A DNA stretch of 64,000 bases from Phylloscopus collybita (lineage: Eukaryota > Chordata > Aves > Passeriformes > Phylloscopidae). The DNA lies in contig JAJNNQ010000075.1 of assembly GCA_027886175.1 (NCBI GenBank), positions 58,155,001-58,219,000 of the forward strand. The letters run 5' to 3'. The notes beneath the pieces were generated by a model. It was not told the origin of the DNA, ran no database searches, and saw only the letters and a list, made by a program, of their open reading frames with translations. The position numbers and the translations under genes are program-made. Shown here in pieces: positions 34,041 to 46,570 of the stretch; the stretch's first letter is position 1, and every line of letters starts with the position of its first letter.

Positions 34041-35540
34041 TTTCCATAATAAACAAGTGGCTTAGATCTAGAGCACAGACAGCTCAAGGTCTTAACCTTT
34101 TGGAGTTTATCTGCAAAATAAATTAAGGACACTAGTGGAAAAGATCATGTAAAAGCATAGACACCTCATCCCATTCACTAGACCCAGACCTGGGCTTCAA
34201 TTACAATATACTGCTCTGATGATTAATTTTGCTTTTTCAATTCCAGTGTTTTACTCTCATCCTAATATCACAAAAATCCCAGTTATTTTTCCCCTTAGGA
34301 GAAAAAAAAATATTATATACAGGTATGCAATTCAAGAGTTAAAATTAAAATTCTATCAAGATGTTTCCTTTTAGGTCCTCCCTCTCCCACAGTCACTAAA
34401 ACACTTCTTTTACTCATTAATAGATTCTGGCAATCAAACAGTCCAAAGTTTTATAGGCAGGACTGAACTCTTTTGCACTTTACCAATGATGAACCTTTTC
34501 AAAGAGCTATAAAAGTAATTAGTTAGGCTTTTTAATAAATTACCTGGGGGAAAAAAAATCTTTTTCACCACCTTAGAGCTGTCAGGTTTTTTGTGGATTC
34601 TTAGAGGTAACAGCTAGGCATGGGATTTAGGACCTTTAGCATTTGTCCTGTGCTTAGTCTCCAGCTTCCTAAAGCTAAAACCACAAATGTAGCATCAGTC
34701 ATAATCTTACCAAAAATATCCCCAACTTAGAAATTGGGTTGATCAAGAAATGAAATGGGATAAAGAATACCAGTTACTGAAACAATAGCCAAGATTGTTA
34801 TGAAATGAATGATTTTTTTTCCCTCTTGCCCAACCATATTAAAATATACTGTCTGCAAACACTTGGTCATCAAACCCAGAAAGGATCCCATGCTTCTTTA
34901 CAAAGTACAGGCAAGGGGATCCTGGCACATGACCCATGTAGAACTTGGGCCAAAACAGAGAGAAAAGAGCCTTATCTGGTATTGCCAGTGCAAAATTCAT
35001 CTTGCTACCCCTAACAGAGGCCAGCATTTTTCAAAACAATTCCAGCCCTCCCTGCCTCCCTTTGAGGACACCATGATTTGGGAGCTCCTGACTTAGGAGA
35101 GCCAGAAGGGTTGGGGCTTTAAGTATGGACCTGAGGCTACAGGGAAGGTCTAGCTTCAGGCAGGACCCCCAGCACTGTGGGAGGCCACTGCCCCAGTACC
35201 AGGGACAAGGGATGAGGTTACAGAGCCATAACTCGAGGGTGTTGAGAAGGCACCAGGGGCTGACCAGCAGGCTGGCACCTACAGGGCTCTCTGGACAAGC
35301 CTGGACTCACTCTCTTGTGAGGGCTCCCACACCAACCATCCCATGGAAGACGGTTTGCTGGGTCAGGGTCCCATCCCAAGAGTACGGTGGAGGTCCAGGA
35401 AGAACCTGAGAACACGTGCATGTGGAGGCATGAGTTTAAGCTGGGTATCAGACCCTGCAAAGCCCAGTGCAGGAAGGTGACTGAGCTGGCCAGGGTTCGC
35501 TGGGCTGAGCTGTGGGGTAATCTCCGTAATTAGCATGACA
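34041..35540. other. Intergenic, with a GC-richer segment at its right end
   Basis: AT-rich up to about 34900, then clearly GC-richer from about 35050 to 35530 and not rich in CpG. I could not assign this segment to a repeat or gene. Overlapping frames on both strands reflect composition. Confidence 0.45.
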
Positions 35541-35545
35541 ACATT

Positions 35546-36130
35546 TCAGCACTTAAGGCTACACAGGATGCCTAGACCAGGATTAGATTTGGGATAATTT
35601 TTCAGGACAGCATGAGTACCCAGGTTTAAAAAAACATGTTGTCCAGTACATCCTGCAGGCTGTAGCCCCTTAAAGCCAGCACAGCTCCTGCAGGTAACAG
35701 GACACAAGGCTTTGCTTTGGCTCTGTAGAGCTTTGGGATGGAAGTTTTGCTTTGCCTGAATTTGCCTAGACCTGCAGGAGGCTTTCCTTTCACTTGGTTT
35801 GATTTGCTGCTTTAACAGCCACTTTTCTAATGACTTAGTAGCTACACTGAACTTGCATTGCTTACCTTCCAAAGGTACCACCGTGACTTTTATACCAAGA
35901 GTAGCAACACGCAGCTCTTGTATAGAGTGCAACATTCTTACAATCTTAGCAGAATGGTGCAATGCAGGCCTGGTGTGAGAGAAAAGGCTGCAAAGGTGGG
36001 CTCCTAAGAGGTGCTGTAGAGGAGTACAGGCATAGGATGTTGGAGACAGGGCATGGGCTGGTGCTGAGCACTGCAGGGCTATAATCAGCACACCAGTGGT
36101 GAGCAAAAGAAGTGCTGACCTGGAAGCCAT
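35546..36130 (-). CDS. Hypothetical ORF, 194 codons, signal-peptide-like start
   Basis: A single uninterrupted minus-strand frame starts at the ATG of MASRSALLLLTTGVLIIALQ (36130) and stops at TGA (35548-35546). The frame is open 19 codons further upstream through a poly-T stretch. The first 27 residues have a basic start, a hydrophobic core and a small-residue end (APAHA), like a cleavable signal peptide. The rest is basic, with about ten cysteines, several near the end (CPVTCRSC). No family is recognised. Internal sequences CTCACACCAG and GAAGGTAAGC could be a splice acceptor and donor bounding an exon, so a spliced gene using only part of the frame is also possible. It is the longest single frame in AT-moderate intergenic DNA here, but chance is not excluded. 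Confidence 0.25.
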   Translation of the reverse strand: MASRSALLLLTTGVLIIALQCSAPAHALSPTSYACTPLQHLLGAHLCSLFSHTRPALHHSAKIVRMLHSIQELRVATLGIKVTVVPLEGKQCKFSVATKSLEKWLLKQQIKPSERKASCRSRQIQAKQNFHPKALQSQSKALCPVTCRSCAGFKGLQPAGCTGQHVFLNLGTHAVLKNYPKSNPGLGILCSLKC

Positions 36131-39100
36131 CTTAGGAGTAATAAAAATAAGAATAAAAAAAAAAAAAAGAACAACAAAAAAAACCAAGTGTCAAACATAG
36201 CTAAAATGTACCATATTTAGTAAATTCAGATGTAAAATTGAACTGGAGACCAATGAAGGAAGAAAAAAGCACAAAAGGTGTTGGGAAATATGAGTATGAC
36301 CTTAAGTGGATCCTAGAGGAGAAGGAAGAAACCACCACCACCATGACCATACTTACCCCACTGAAGGACTCCAAATGCTGTTGCCTGACCATACCCACTC
36401 CCCCCAGGCTGAAGCCACTGGCCCAGAGGAACAGTGGAAGAGCGAGTGGGACACCAGAGGAAGGGGGAGAGCCTACACCATGTGCACATAACAGTTTTGA
36501 TTGTATTATTACTACTGAGGCTTTCCATAAATAATTTTGGAAAACAAACAAACCTGCAGAATAACAACTTTTTTTATTAGTCTGATAAGATTTCAGTTAC
36601 ACTAATGCTAAGAGTCAGAGTTTGGTTTAAGGTTGGATTCATAGCTCAGGTTTGGAGGGCTTTTACAGAAGAGCTTGGGCTGCAAAAGGGCTGTCGGGTG
36701 TTGCTGAGCTAAACCCATGCCGTTCATCGTAATCCCTTCACAACTGTAGCTGTGTTTTTGCATGTGTCCCCAACTCTAACAAAAGCACTGATCCCTGTTC
36801 ACTGACCCTGTGCAGCGGCAAAGCTCAGCAACCCCAGGCATCAGCCAATAACTTAACCTACCAGCAGCTTTTTTAACTTATCAGTTGCATTGGTATATCC
36901 CAAATTCCAGCTACGGCCAGGCTGTGGGTAAGGATGATGACTCAGGCTTGCACGCACCTGTGAGCAGCAGTAGGGTGGAGCTGGGTCCAACTGGTACCAC
37001 CAACACACCCACAGCTTCCCAGCTGCTCTGCTGCTTCTGCCTAAATCTGGAGGCTTGGAGCTTTGTAAAGGCTGCTGCTGGGCCAACAGGCAGGGAAATG
37101 GAGAAAGGCTTCCCATGGAGAGTCCAAAACAGTTCACTGTCCCCAAAGCAGTTTCAGTTTTCCCTTGGGCTTCCTGCTCTCTGGTGTCTCCAAACTTGGC
37201 TTAGGTCTGAGGGAATACATAACTCTGAACATTTTTCCTTCCAATTTGGATACTGGACTGTGACAATGGCTCTTAGGCAGCAGAAATAGTTAATTAAGCA
37301 GTGAACCTCTGAATGGAGTTGTCATGCAACAGGGTCAATTTAACTCTTTTGCCTTGGACTCTGTCCCGAGAGTGTTGCCTTCACATAGTCCAGAAGGACA
37401 CAAAGTTCAAGTAAACAAAAGATTATTGGTCTGCTTGGGCAACTGGGAAGGACAAGAAAGATAAATTAAACTGCCTGGATAATCATAAAAAGATTGATTG
37501 TTGCCACCAGTGCAGGGCAGGGATAGAGAAAGGACAAGAGGCTTATCCAAGTTTTGTGGTGACAAAAGATAGAAAAGACAAGAACAAAACCTTTTCCACT
37601 TGTATTTATATGAAAATTATTCAACACATAGACACTGAGTTGAAAAATTTACTGAACATGTAGTAGGGAAACATTTCTTATCACTTTTTCTCTTTTTAAA
37701 AAGAAATCAAAACCAAATGCAAAGACCATGCTTACTTAAAAAAAGATCAATCACCTTATATTCTTTTCTGTTTATACCCTTCAGGTTTAAAAATAATTTT
37801 CTAAGATTAAAAACTATTTTTGACCTATCATTACACTGGAAAAAAAACCAGATCTTAAAGGGTTTTCCCACATTTTTTAAACATTAAATGTGTTTGTCAT
37901 TTTTTATAGAAGAAAAGACAACAATAATTCAAAATGTTAGCTTTATTACATCTCTGCAGTTAAGCCCACAGCCTGACATAACTATATACCTCATCCCACA
38001 GAAAACCTTTCTGACAGTTAATCAACCTAACAAGATTCCTGCAAGGATCCCAGCATACGGTCCCTTAGCACAACTTGGTGATGCCTTGCTTCTAAGGTCA
38101 CTGAATTTCTCCTCATTAACATCTACTTGTGTGACACAGCTGATCCTGGCACATCTTCAAAAGAGCCCCTCAAAGCGCTCAGGGAAGTGTTTGCCCTGAG
38201 AGCTTAGCAGCCTTCAGAGGTGCCTGTGAAAGGAGTCTTGCAAATAAAGTCACACTAGCAGAAAAGGGAGAATTATGGAAACACAAGAGGCAGCCCTGAA
38301 CCATCACCTTTACATCCCAACCCGCTACAGCCAGGCATGTTTAAAAATCTTCAGCTTTTAAACCCTTGGCCACAGAGGAGTCAGCAAATGCCTTCAGCCA
38401 ACACACCAGCACTGGCAAGCATTGCAAAAACACCCAATACATGATATGAATCATCTGCGCTGGGTGTGCAGCACTTTTTACTCCTCTGAGTACTTAAAAA
38501 CAATAAAATCCACTAGGAATGTAGGAATCTTCCAAAAACTCCCCTGGACACAGACCAAGCCCCTCCATGGCTCAGAGCCCTGTTATTTCAGCAAGGTCAG
38601 AGGGAGTCAGCCTGAACTTATGGTCACAAAGCATTTGGCCCGACATTTGTTAATGGCAGAGTTTGCTTCTGCCTAACTTTCAGTTAAAGGCACAGCAAAA
38701 TCAGGGGAGTGGGACTGAGTGGGGTGTTTACACAGATCCCCCAGCTGCCCCTGCCCATGGCATGCTCTGCATCACCCTGCTGGGGACAGGAAAGCTTTGA
38801 AAGAAGAAAACACTGCAGTGGAACTCACAAAAGCCATGTAATTCCACATGGTATAGATGTGAAGGAAAAAAAAATTAATTAATCAGCTCAACCTCTTAGA
38901 AAAACCTTTTGTTCCTTACTGCTCACATTGTCCAGCAGCAGAACAGCTCTATGTTTGGGCTGAGTTCTTTGTCTTGGCTGTATTTTGGCACAGCTACAAA
39001 ACCCAGGCACAGGTTTTGCTTTACAGGAGAAGGCATTAAGAACTCAGAAGAGTGTGGAAGAGAGCTAATCATTCTTAAGTAAAAATGTAAACAGAAGTTT

Positions 39101-42100
39101 TCAAAAAAAGAACTGTTCAGTGCTCAGTACTCACAGATGAGCAGCTAAGTCTGAGAATTTGATTTATAATGAGAACTTACCCTTTTTCAGTTGTTAACAT
39201 ATGTCTCCATATATGCATCTAGATAAACAATTGGCAAGATTCCAGCAGCACAGAACAATAATCCAGCTAGGCTTTGGCATTAAGCCACCTTAGGACTGAC
39301 TTAAGCTCAGTGAATCTGCTTACTTTGCTCAAGTGTTTCTAATAAATACTGTCTTTCATGTCTGTGCCTCCAAGAAGTGCAAACTACCTTGGCACTAGGT
39401 TTCAAGAAGGCTGGAGTATAAATGGAAGAGGGGAGTGAAGGTGACCTTGTTTTACCAGCACAAGGCATCTCATGAATGCAGCTTCACTGGTACAAAATAT
39501 CTTTAATCTGAGCCAATGGTGCCCATTTCAGAGGGACCAACCTGGTCAATGCCACAAAGCACTGCCAAAATGTTCAGCATGAGGATAGGCTCTGGTGCCT
39601 GAGGAGGCTGCAGCAGCCGGAGAGTGGCAGCTTAGCACAGTACAGGAGCAACATGGGAGGAGTCAGACAAGAGGACTGTCACTACACCAAGATAACTTCA
39701 GAGATCCTCTGCGTTTCAAAATCAGCACCAGTGAAATGTTGCAGGACACTCAGAAATTGGCGTAAGAAAAGCAACTCCTATTTATTGAGAAGACTTTCTA
39801 AGAGTTTTCAAATCCATGTACTTTGTCTTTGATGCCCATTGCCTGGAGCAAAACTCACTTTCATTTTACCAATTAAAAACTGTTAAAATTGCACTTACCT
39901 TTCTCATTTTTTTCTGTTGCCAGCAATTTAAAGAGCCTTGGTGAGTCTTTTCTATTTTGCTATGATACTTCTAATCTCTGAACAGCCTGGTGACATGTTA
40001 ACTCATAATGTAATTAAAAACTAGAGAACGTTTTGGATGCAAATCTCAGTATTTGAAGCATTGGCAAACCGTCCTTTTGTCCTTCAGAGTGGAAATCAAA
40101 TCAAGTTCTCACCTTGCAAAGTCACAGAATGTACTCTATGAAATTTTTATTACTAGGGCAGAGACATAAAATGCCTGTACTGACTTGGGCACATTAAACT
40201 ATAGTAAAAAGGCTCACACTATTTCATTAAATGGAGAAACTGGGAGGAGGATTATAACCAGGGTATATGGTGTACCTTCCACTAAGGTCTGGGCCACCTA
40301 GAGAAAAGCCACTAAAACTTGGTTTGATACTCCTTTCTATTTATGTTGTTTATAGTGTAAAACATTGACAAAGATATGCTAATTTTGTTGTACACATAGG
40401 AGACAAAATTTGTCATATGCTGAGCAGCTGCTTGTGGCCTACACATCCTACAAGGATTTGTGGCCTACACATGACTGATTTATGCAACAAGATGCTAAAA
40501 ATACATATACCTAAGCAAATGTGTTTCTGGAAGAAGACTGTTCTTTTTCAGGGCATTTTGATGGCACTTTGTCGCATAGACGGGGTTCATCCCTCTAAAA
40601 CAAGCACTGTTGCCTGAGTTTAAAGTTTCTTTGAAGCTTTAAATTAAAAATAGAGAAAGTATGTTTATGATATAGAATATAATTTTCATGGTAATCCTGA
40701 TTCCTTCATGATATTTCTGGTCACTGATCTCAAGAGCTAACATCTGAGCCAGGATATGACCAATGAATAATAGAAATCATGATATTTCTATGACATTTCC
40801 AAAATCTGTAAGTCCTTTTTCATTATGTCAATAAAGCAAGTATTAAAGTAAATTTAGCCTTCTTCTAATAGCATTGTACTAGAGGATTCAAAATGAGAGT
40901 ATTAAGGGAAGTTTTCCCAGCAGACAGAATTACCAGAGTGCTGTGTGCCAGAAGAAATAGGATGCTGACACGTAGTCCCCTGGCTTGCTTTTCAATAACC
41001 CTGCACAGCACAGCACACAGCTGCAGTGCCTCACAGCGCTCACACTCCAGGGCTCGAGTCCCTGCTTAGTTTCAAGACGAAGTTTGTCGTCTTAATTCAT
41101 TCCATACTTCTAATTTTTAATTGTTCTGGTAGCTTACTTAGTAAAGAAAAGAAAATTTAACAGATGTACAAATTTATATTTATGAGGGAATTTACACTGA
41201 TTTGTTTGGTTGCAAGCTGCATTACTGACACCCTTTTCAACAGTGTTACTAGTACTCCTCAGCACTCCAAACAATAACAGAATCTGTTTGCCCGGGGTTT
41301 TCTTTTACACATGGGAGTGAAGTCCCTGCAGCAAATTTAAAATTTGTGGATTTTTAAAGTACAAAAGGAATGTAGTTTGGTGACTTGTTTTTTTAATCCT
41401 ACGCTGCTTTGTTTTTGTATTTTTTTAAACTGCGTAACAGCAATTGAAAGTAGGAAGGCCATCTATTTTTAAGGGATTCATAATGAGCTTATGATGACTT
41501 CAAGAACAAACTGAAAGGTTCCCACATGAAACTGTGTGACAAGTCTGGAGCTGCATTCTCATGCTTCAGGCAAACCAGAAGCGAGGCCCAGCAGAAACCA
41601 ATGAGGTTACGCCTACAGGAATGATGCAGACATATCCAAACTCACTCTAAACTAGGCCAGAGTCTGCCCAGGCTGTAAAACTTTGTGCAAGAATTAGGAT
41701 AAATACTCAGTCAGTCCATCCGTTCCAGTAGAAACAATTCATAGCAGAGAGGAGAGAGTAAAAATCTCTGCACTTAGCAGTTAGGGCACAGAGCATGGAA
41801 AGAAAATCACGGACAATAGTCCTTGTTTCACAGGCTGTTTCTCTTTTCTTCAGCCACTCTTTCTGCTCCTCCTCACCTATTGACATTTATTTGAAGACAG
41901 CAATTTACTATATGAAAAAGCATAATTCGTTTTGAAGAGTCTGATCCTGTAGATGTGTGTTATATGTGATCTGAGACACAATCCCAGATCAAGACTCTCC
42001 TTGGACCTCGAGGCAGGATAATCTTGTCTACTCAGGCTGGCACATCCAATAGATGCTGAGCTTCTCAAGCCTGTGATTGTCTTGCCTTTGGCAAAGGTGC

Positions 42101-45100
42101 AATTAATCATCTTGCATGCAACCAAGTCTAAGAGCAGCCCATCACCAGGAGCTGCCTCAGAGCAGCGAGTTAGCTCTAAGTCTGCACACCCCAGCTTGAA
42201 TTCTAGTAACTTGTTCATCCATATCCTCATGCCTCAAGATCTTACCATGACAACAAAATACCTAACAACCTGCATCTTCAAATGTCTTTGTGACTTCCAT
42301 AGGGTCAAAAAGTAGTTCTAGAGAATCAGCTAAAAATAAAACAAGGTTTTCTCATTCCGACCCCAGAAGCCGTGACTGCTCAAGTACAAACTTCCCTTGA
42401 GTGTTTTTAAACTGCTGGTCCTCCTCAGACTGATACAGAGAATGTTACCAACTATAACACTACTCTGAAAATGAATCCAAATAAATACAAGTTGTGAATC
42501 CACTCAGTTTACAAATAAAAGGATATATTTTTTGATTTCCAGGGACCAGCCCATCACCTTGCTTCTAAGGCTTCTAAAGCAGCAAGTTAGACTCTTCTTT
42601 CCCATCTACCCTCAAACACCTATGCAGAAAACACGCCTTTTATGGGTATCTCTGCAATCCCCGTTAAGATGAATGACACTAAAAGCATCAACTGCCTTCA
42701 GGAATCTGTGACAGGAGAATGATGTTGCCCTTTTGAAAAAAAATTATTCAGGAAAGCACACCCCTTTCTTGGCTTACCTTTTTCTCTCTATTTATGCCCT
42801 CCTAAACCTTGAAGCAGTTTCCAGAACACATTTCCCACTGCTGGCAGGTAAAACCCCTAATAATCTCAAACAATACATGGCTGTATTTATCCAAGACCTA
42901 AATAGGTGGGACTCCGGAGACACAGTGCAGCACTCTCACCCTGCAACAGGATCAATCAGATTTTTCCACAGACCAGGGCCTGAGGAACAAGCAAAAGTTT
43001 CTCTGGTAGTTGTGCTACTGGGTACAGTGGACTCTGGAAGTCTGCAGTTCTCTGGTGTTCTGTCCAGAAACACCAAAAAAACCTCTCCTGAGGCTTTCCT
43101 GTGCATAACTCTTCTTGCCTGACAGTGAGCAGACACAGACACTGACAGCCATGGGCAGTACTTAAGCTGTGTCTGCTTAAGTGCAGCAAACTGTTTAAGT
43201 ACAGGCACAGGAACTACACACAGGATAAAAGTAAAAATCTCTTCCCTTACATATGAGACTGCAGTGCAATTATATCTTCTGAACTTCATTTTAGCAGCAT
43301 CAATATGGACCATTGCATGTTTCCACTTTTAGAAAGTCACATTTTACGTCCCCACCGTAAAAAAACTCGCAAAGAAAATGTCAAGGATTGCTTTATATGC
43401 AAGAAGACAAAGAACAAGTCTAACTAGTTTTCAGAGAGAACAGAAAATCCAGCATTAATCATCTACCAAGATCCAACGTTCCAACATTTTCTCATTAATT
43501 TATGTACTTGTCTGCCCACCTACTTAAAAACTCAAAATATTTCAACACATAGTGAATAAATCACAGGAAGAAATGTAATGAAGTATGAAAGTAAAGTGGA
43601 ATTCAAATATGTCATCCATCAGTTACTAGCCTCACCATGGATGAGGACAGGCATTACAAGAAAGCATAGGGGAGCATGAGATTCCTCCAGCTTCTTATTC
43701 CTTCTACAGCAACTCTGAAATCCTCTTCTACATTCAGAAAATGCTGCAATGCTATTATTGTTCTCTATGTTTTGTGCACACTGACATAGCTCATTCATTC
43801 ACGCTGAGTTTCAGTTAAGTCACTGCCAGCCTTGCAGAGAATACAGGAACAGTTTTGCTTCAAATGCCCATGAATTTATAAATACAGTTTTACCCTCAGA
43901 AGTCAAATATACAGACAATAAAAACAGCACCTTTGCAGTTCTTTTGTCCCTGAAGAAAATTGGTGATCAGCTTCCATTTGCCTAGCTTTAGCTTTCACCC
44001 CCTTGCCAGCTTCTCTTTAGCATTCTGCAAAATCGTGACTGCAGCATGATGACTACGGAAAGGCATGGGACCAGCGTGGCAGAGCAAGGAAGCCGGAGAA
44101 AGGAACAACACATTATTTTTTCCTTGTCATCTCAGAGGGAACAAGTGAACAAATTGTGCTGGCTTTACTCCACAGACACCAAGAAGCAGCCAAGGCCATC
44201 TCCATTTAAGGGGGAGCTCCCCATCACTGTGCATTCTTGTGAAAAACAGAGGACAGGCAAATAAAGGCCAAAAATGCAATGCCCAAATAATTTAAGGCAA
44301 TGTAAACATTACAAGGTGGTACAAGTAGACAATAAAAGGTGACAACTGATTTAAAGCATCAAGCACTAAAGCCAGGCTCTTTAAACAAAAATTAGTACTT
44401 ATCATCAGACAATTAGAGCAAATACTTTCTGATTGGATCTGTGGACAAAGGATTTTGTTTTGAGAAGAAAGCAGACTGTCAATTCTTTTCTTTTTGCTAT
44501 CAGACTGTAAAAACATTGACTACCCTTAATTCACTTGCTTTTACAATAGCACAGTCATTCATTCATTCCTCACCACACCCATATATATTTTCTCTTCTCC
44601 TATTCATACTCAAAAGCTGAAGTCACATAAAAAGTTCTATATGACACCTCTAAGGAAAGCAGCTCTAACCTTAAGAGTATTAAAAAGGAAAATAAGCCTG
44701 ATCATTTTTCTAGTTTAGATCTATCTCCATTTACACAATCAGTATACATTTAAAAACCCAAAAGTAATGTATATCTCTGAGGAACAACTTACATCTACAC
44801 CTGTGGAGGGTAGTGCACATCCACATTAGCACTTTTACTTGTATAATATACAATAAGTATGCCTACTTATCTGTACTCACCATGCTTCTGGTTCACATTG
44901 TGGAAGCTCCCTGCACATGCCAGCTTGAATACTTTTAGATGGGACTGAGCTTCCATAGTTACTCCAGGGAATTGCATGAATATCCAGTATACAGGACCAG
45001 AACAGAGCTACATCATATTAAAACTCTAATATACACAGCATGGGAAAAAAAACATTTCACAGCAAGTGCTTCACATTACAAATCCACCCTAATTGCACTG

Positions 45101-45475
45101 TTCTATTTGCTGATGTGAGCATACTTATCTGTCTGAAATTCTTGGAGGGAGGAAGCTAAGCTTTCTAAAGTTGCCTTTTTTTTGCCTTGCCTAGAACTAT
45201 GGACTCAAGTGTAGTTTTAAAAACGAAAATTGATTTGTGACTCTAAATTATAACTCCGAATTATTATATTCTTTTTAAAGGTTATCTATAAAAATATCAA
45301 TAAAGCTTGACATTTTAAACTCTGTTTCACCACATTCAGAGGGAAAGCCATGGCAAAAACAGGACAAAAGTTAGTGCTTGATATGAAGCTGATGGGAGCA
45401 CTTCTGAGAAGTGCCCCAAAAGGACATCCTTTTCAAGGCCTGCAAAGAATTTGGAAATGAAGATGTCTGAGACAG
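36131..45475. other. Intergenic between the unassigned ORF and CYB5A
   Basis: An A-rich stretch at about 36145-36185 and otherwise AT-rich DNA. No recognisable CR1, LTR, RNA gene or exon. Longer frames (36885-37289 plus, 42733-43122 plus, 41877-42230 minus) carry no domain I know. Confidence 0.55.
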
Positions 45476-45495
45476 CAGGTGTAAGCAATTAAACT

Positions 45496-45501
45496 TTTAT
45501 T
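45496..45501 (-). terminator. CYB5A: CYB5A candidate distal poly(A) signal
   Basis: TTTATT on the plus strand gives AATAAA on the minus strand, about 990 bases past the CYB5A stop. Cleavage would fall near 45480. Confidence 0.5.
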
Positions 45502-46014
45502 CATGATCGTTTACATATGACTAAAAATGTTCACCACAAAATGCAAACTTGTAGTTATCTTGTATTCAGCAGTGAAAACAGTCACCTCTTCATAGTAAAG
45601 CACCATAGCACATCACAGAAGAGTTAAGAAATAGATTTCATTTATCAGTTTTTCCCCTCACAATGTACTTGACAAAGTTGAAGATTTTATCGGAGGCTAA
45701 AAGTTCCAGAACAAATTCTACAGTCACCTGAGTGTTTGGCAGGAACAGTACTCTTCAGTAGCAGTTACTTTTTTCTGCCTTTTTTGAAAAAAAATAGCTA
45801 TTTTTCACAAAAATGAGACAGACATAATTGGGCCATACATTGAGTTTCATATTTCACCTGAATTTTTCAATGGGAGACAAACAGAACAGTTTACTAGTAG
45901 GAGTACCTACAACAACTATAAGAGCAGTTGCCAAAAAAATGGAAAAAAACCCAGCTCATTGCAGCTCATTGGTAGGGCCCAACCCACTTCCAGGCACCTA
46001 TAACTCCACTCAGT

Positions 46015-46020
46015 TTTATT
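46015..46020 (-). terminator. CYB5A: CYB5A candidate proximal poly(A) signal
   Basis: A second minus-strand AATAAA, about 470 bases past the stop. It would give a shorter 3'UTR if used. Confidence 0.35.
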
Positions 46021-46491
46021 CATTACATTTAACTTGCATTTCATTCATACTACATTTAAAAAGACAACATGATTTTTTTTAAGTTAAGTTGTGTACATGT
46101 ACACAGTTTTGGTAGTCTTTTAAAGCTGTAAAATGTATACATAAAGAGAGTCCTAATGACCCTATTACAGATTAAAGAGAAATAACCAGAATCAGTGTTA
46201 CATACAAAATAATATTCTACCACAGAAACCAATACAGTTATCAAATAATTCATTAGAGAATAAAAGTGTTATACAAAAAGAGAAATGGTGCCTTTTTATC
46301 ACTTCACAGCAGCATATAAGAAGGCAACGTTAAGGAAAGTGCACAGCAGAAAAAGAATTGTTTCGTTTTCCAAAAAACTTGAATTTTTCTTCAGACATCA
46401 GGCTTTTGTCCAGGAACATATTGGGTTAGGATTGCTTATATTTTCTCCCAGAGAATGTGTTCTCTTCTTGCATGAATTCCCAGTAAGGCGC

Positions 46492-46570
46492 TTACTCTGA
46501 CATGTAGGAACGATACATCAGGGCCACGATAATCGCTGCTATTGCTGGGATCACCCAGTTGGACCATGAA
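46492..46570 (-). CDS. CYB5A: CYB5A coding exon 5 and stop
   Basis: 79 bases completing a split Ser codon, then [20 protein letters not shown] and SYMSE, stop TAA (46494-46492). Acceptor CTTTAG. It encodes the C-terminal membrane anchor and targeting tail. Confidence 0.96.

Larger units (their letters stand above)
45478..46491 (-). other. CYB5A: CYB5A 3'UTR
   Basis: About 1 kb between the CYB5A stop and the most plausible distal poly(A) signal. The minus strand has AATAAA at 46020-46015 (proximal) and 45501-45496 (distal). The distal one is followed by a T/G-containing segment fitting a downstream element. Extent is inferred. Confidence 0.6.

Noticed and set aside
35546..36130. Chemokine identity for the 194-codon ORF
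   Set aside because: A leader and a segment like ELRV...GKQC suggested it, but the CC or CXC pair and the usual cysteine spacing are absent.
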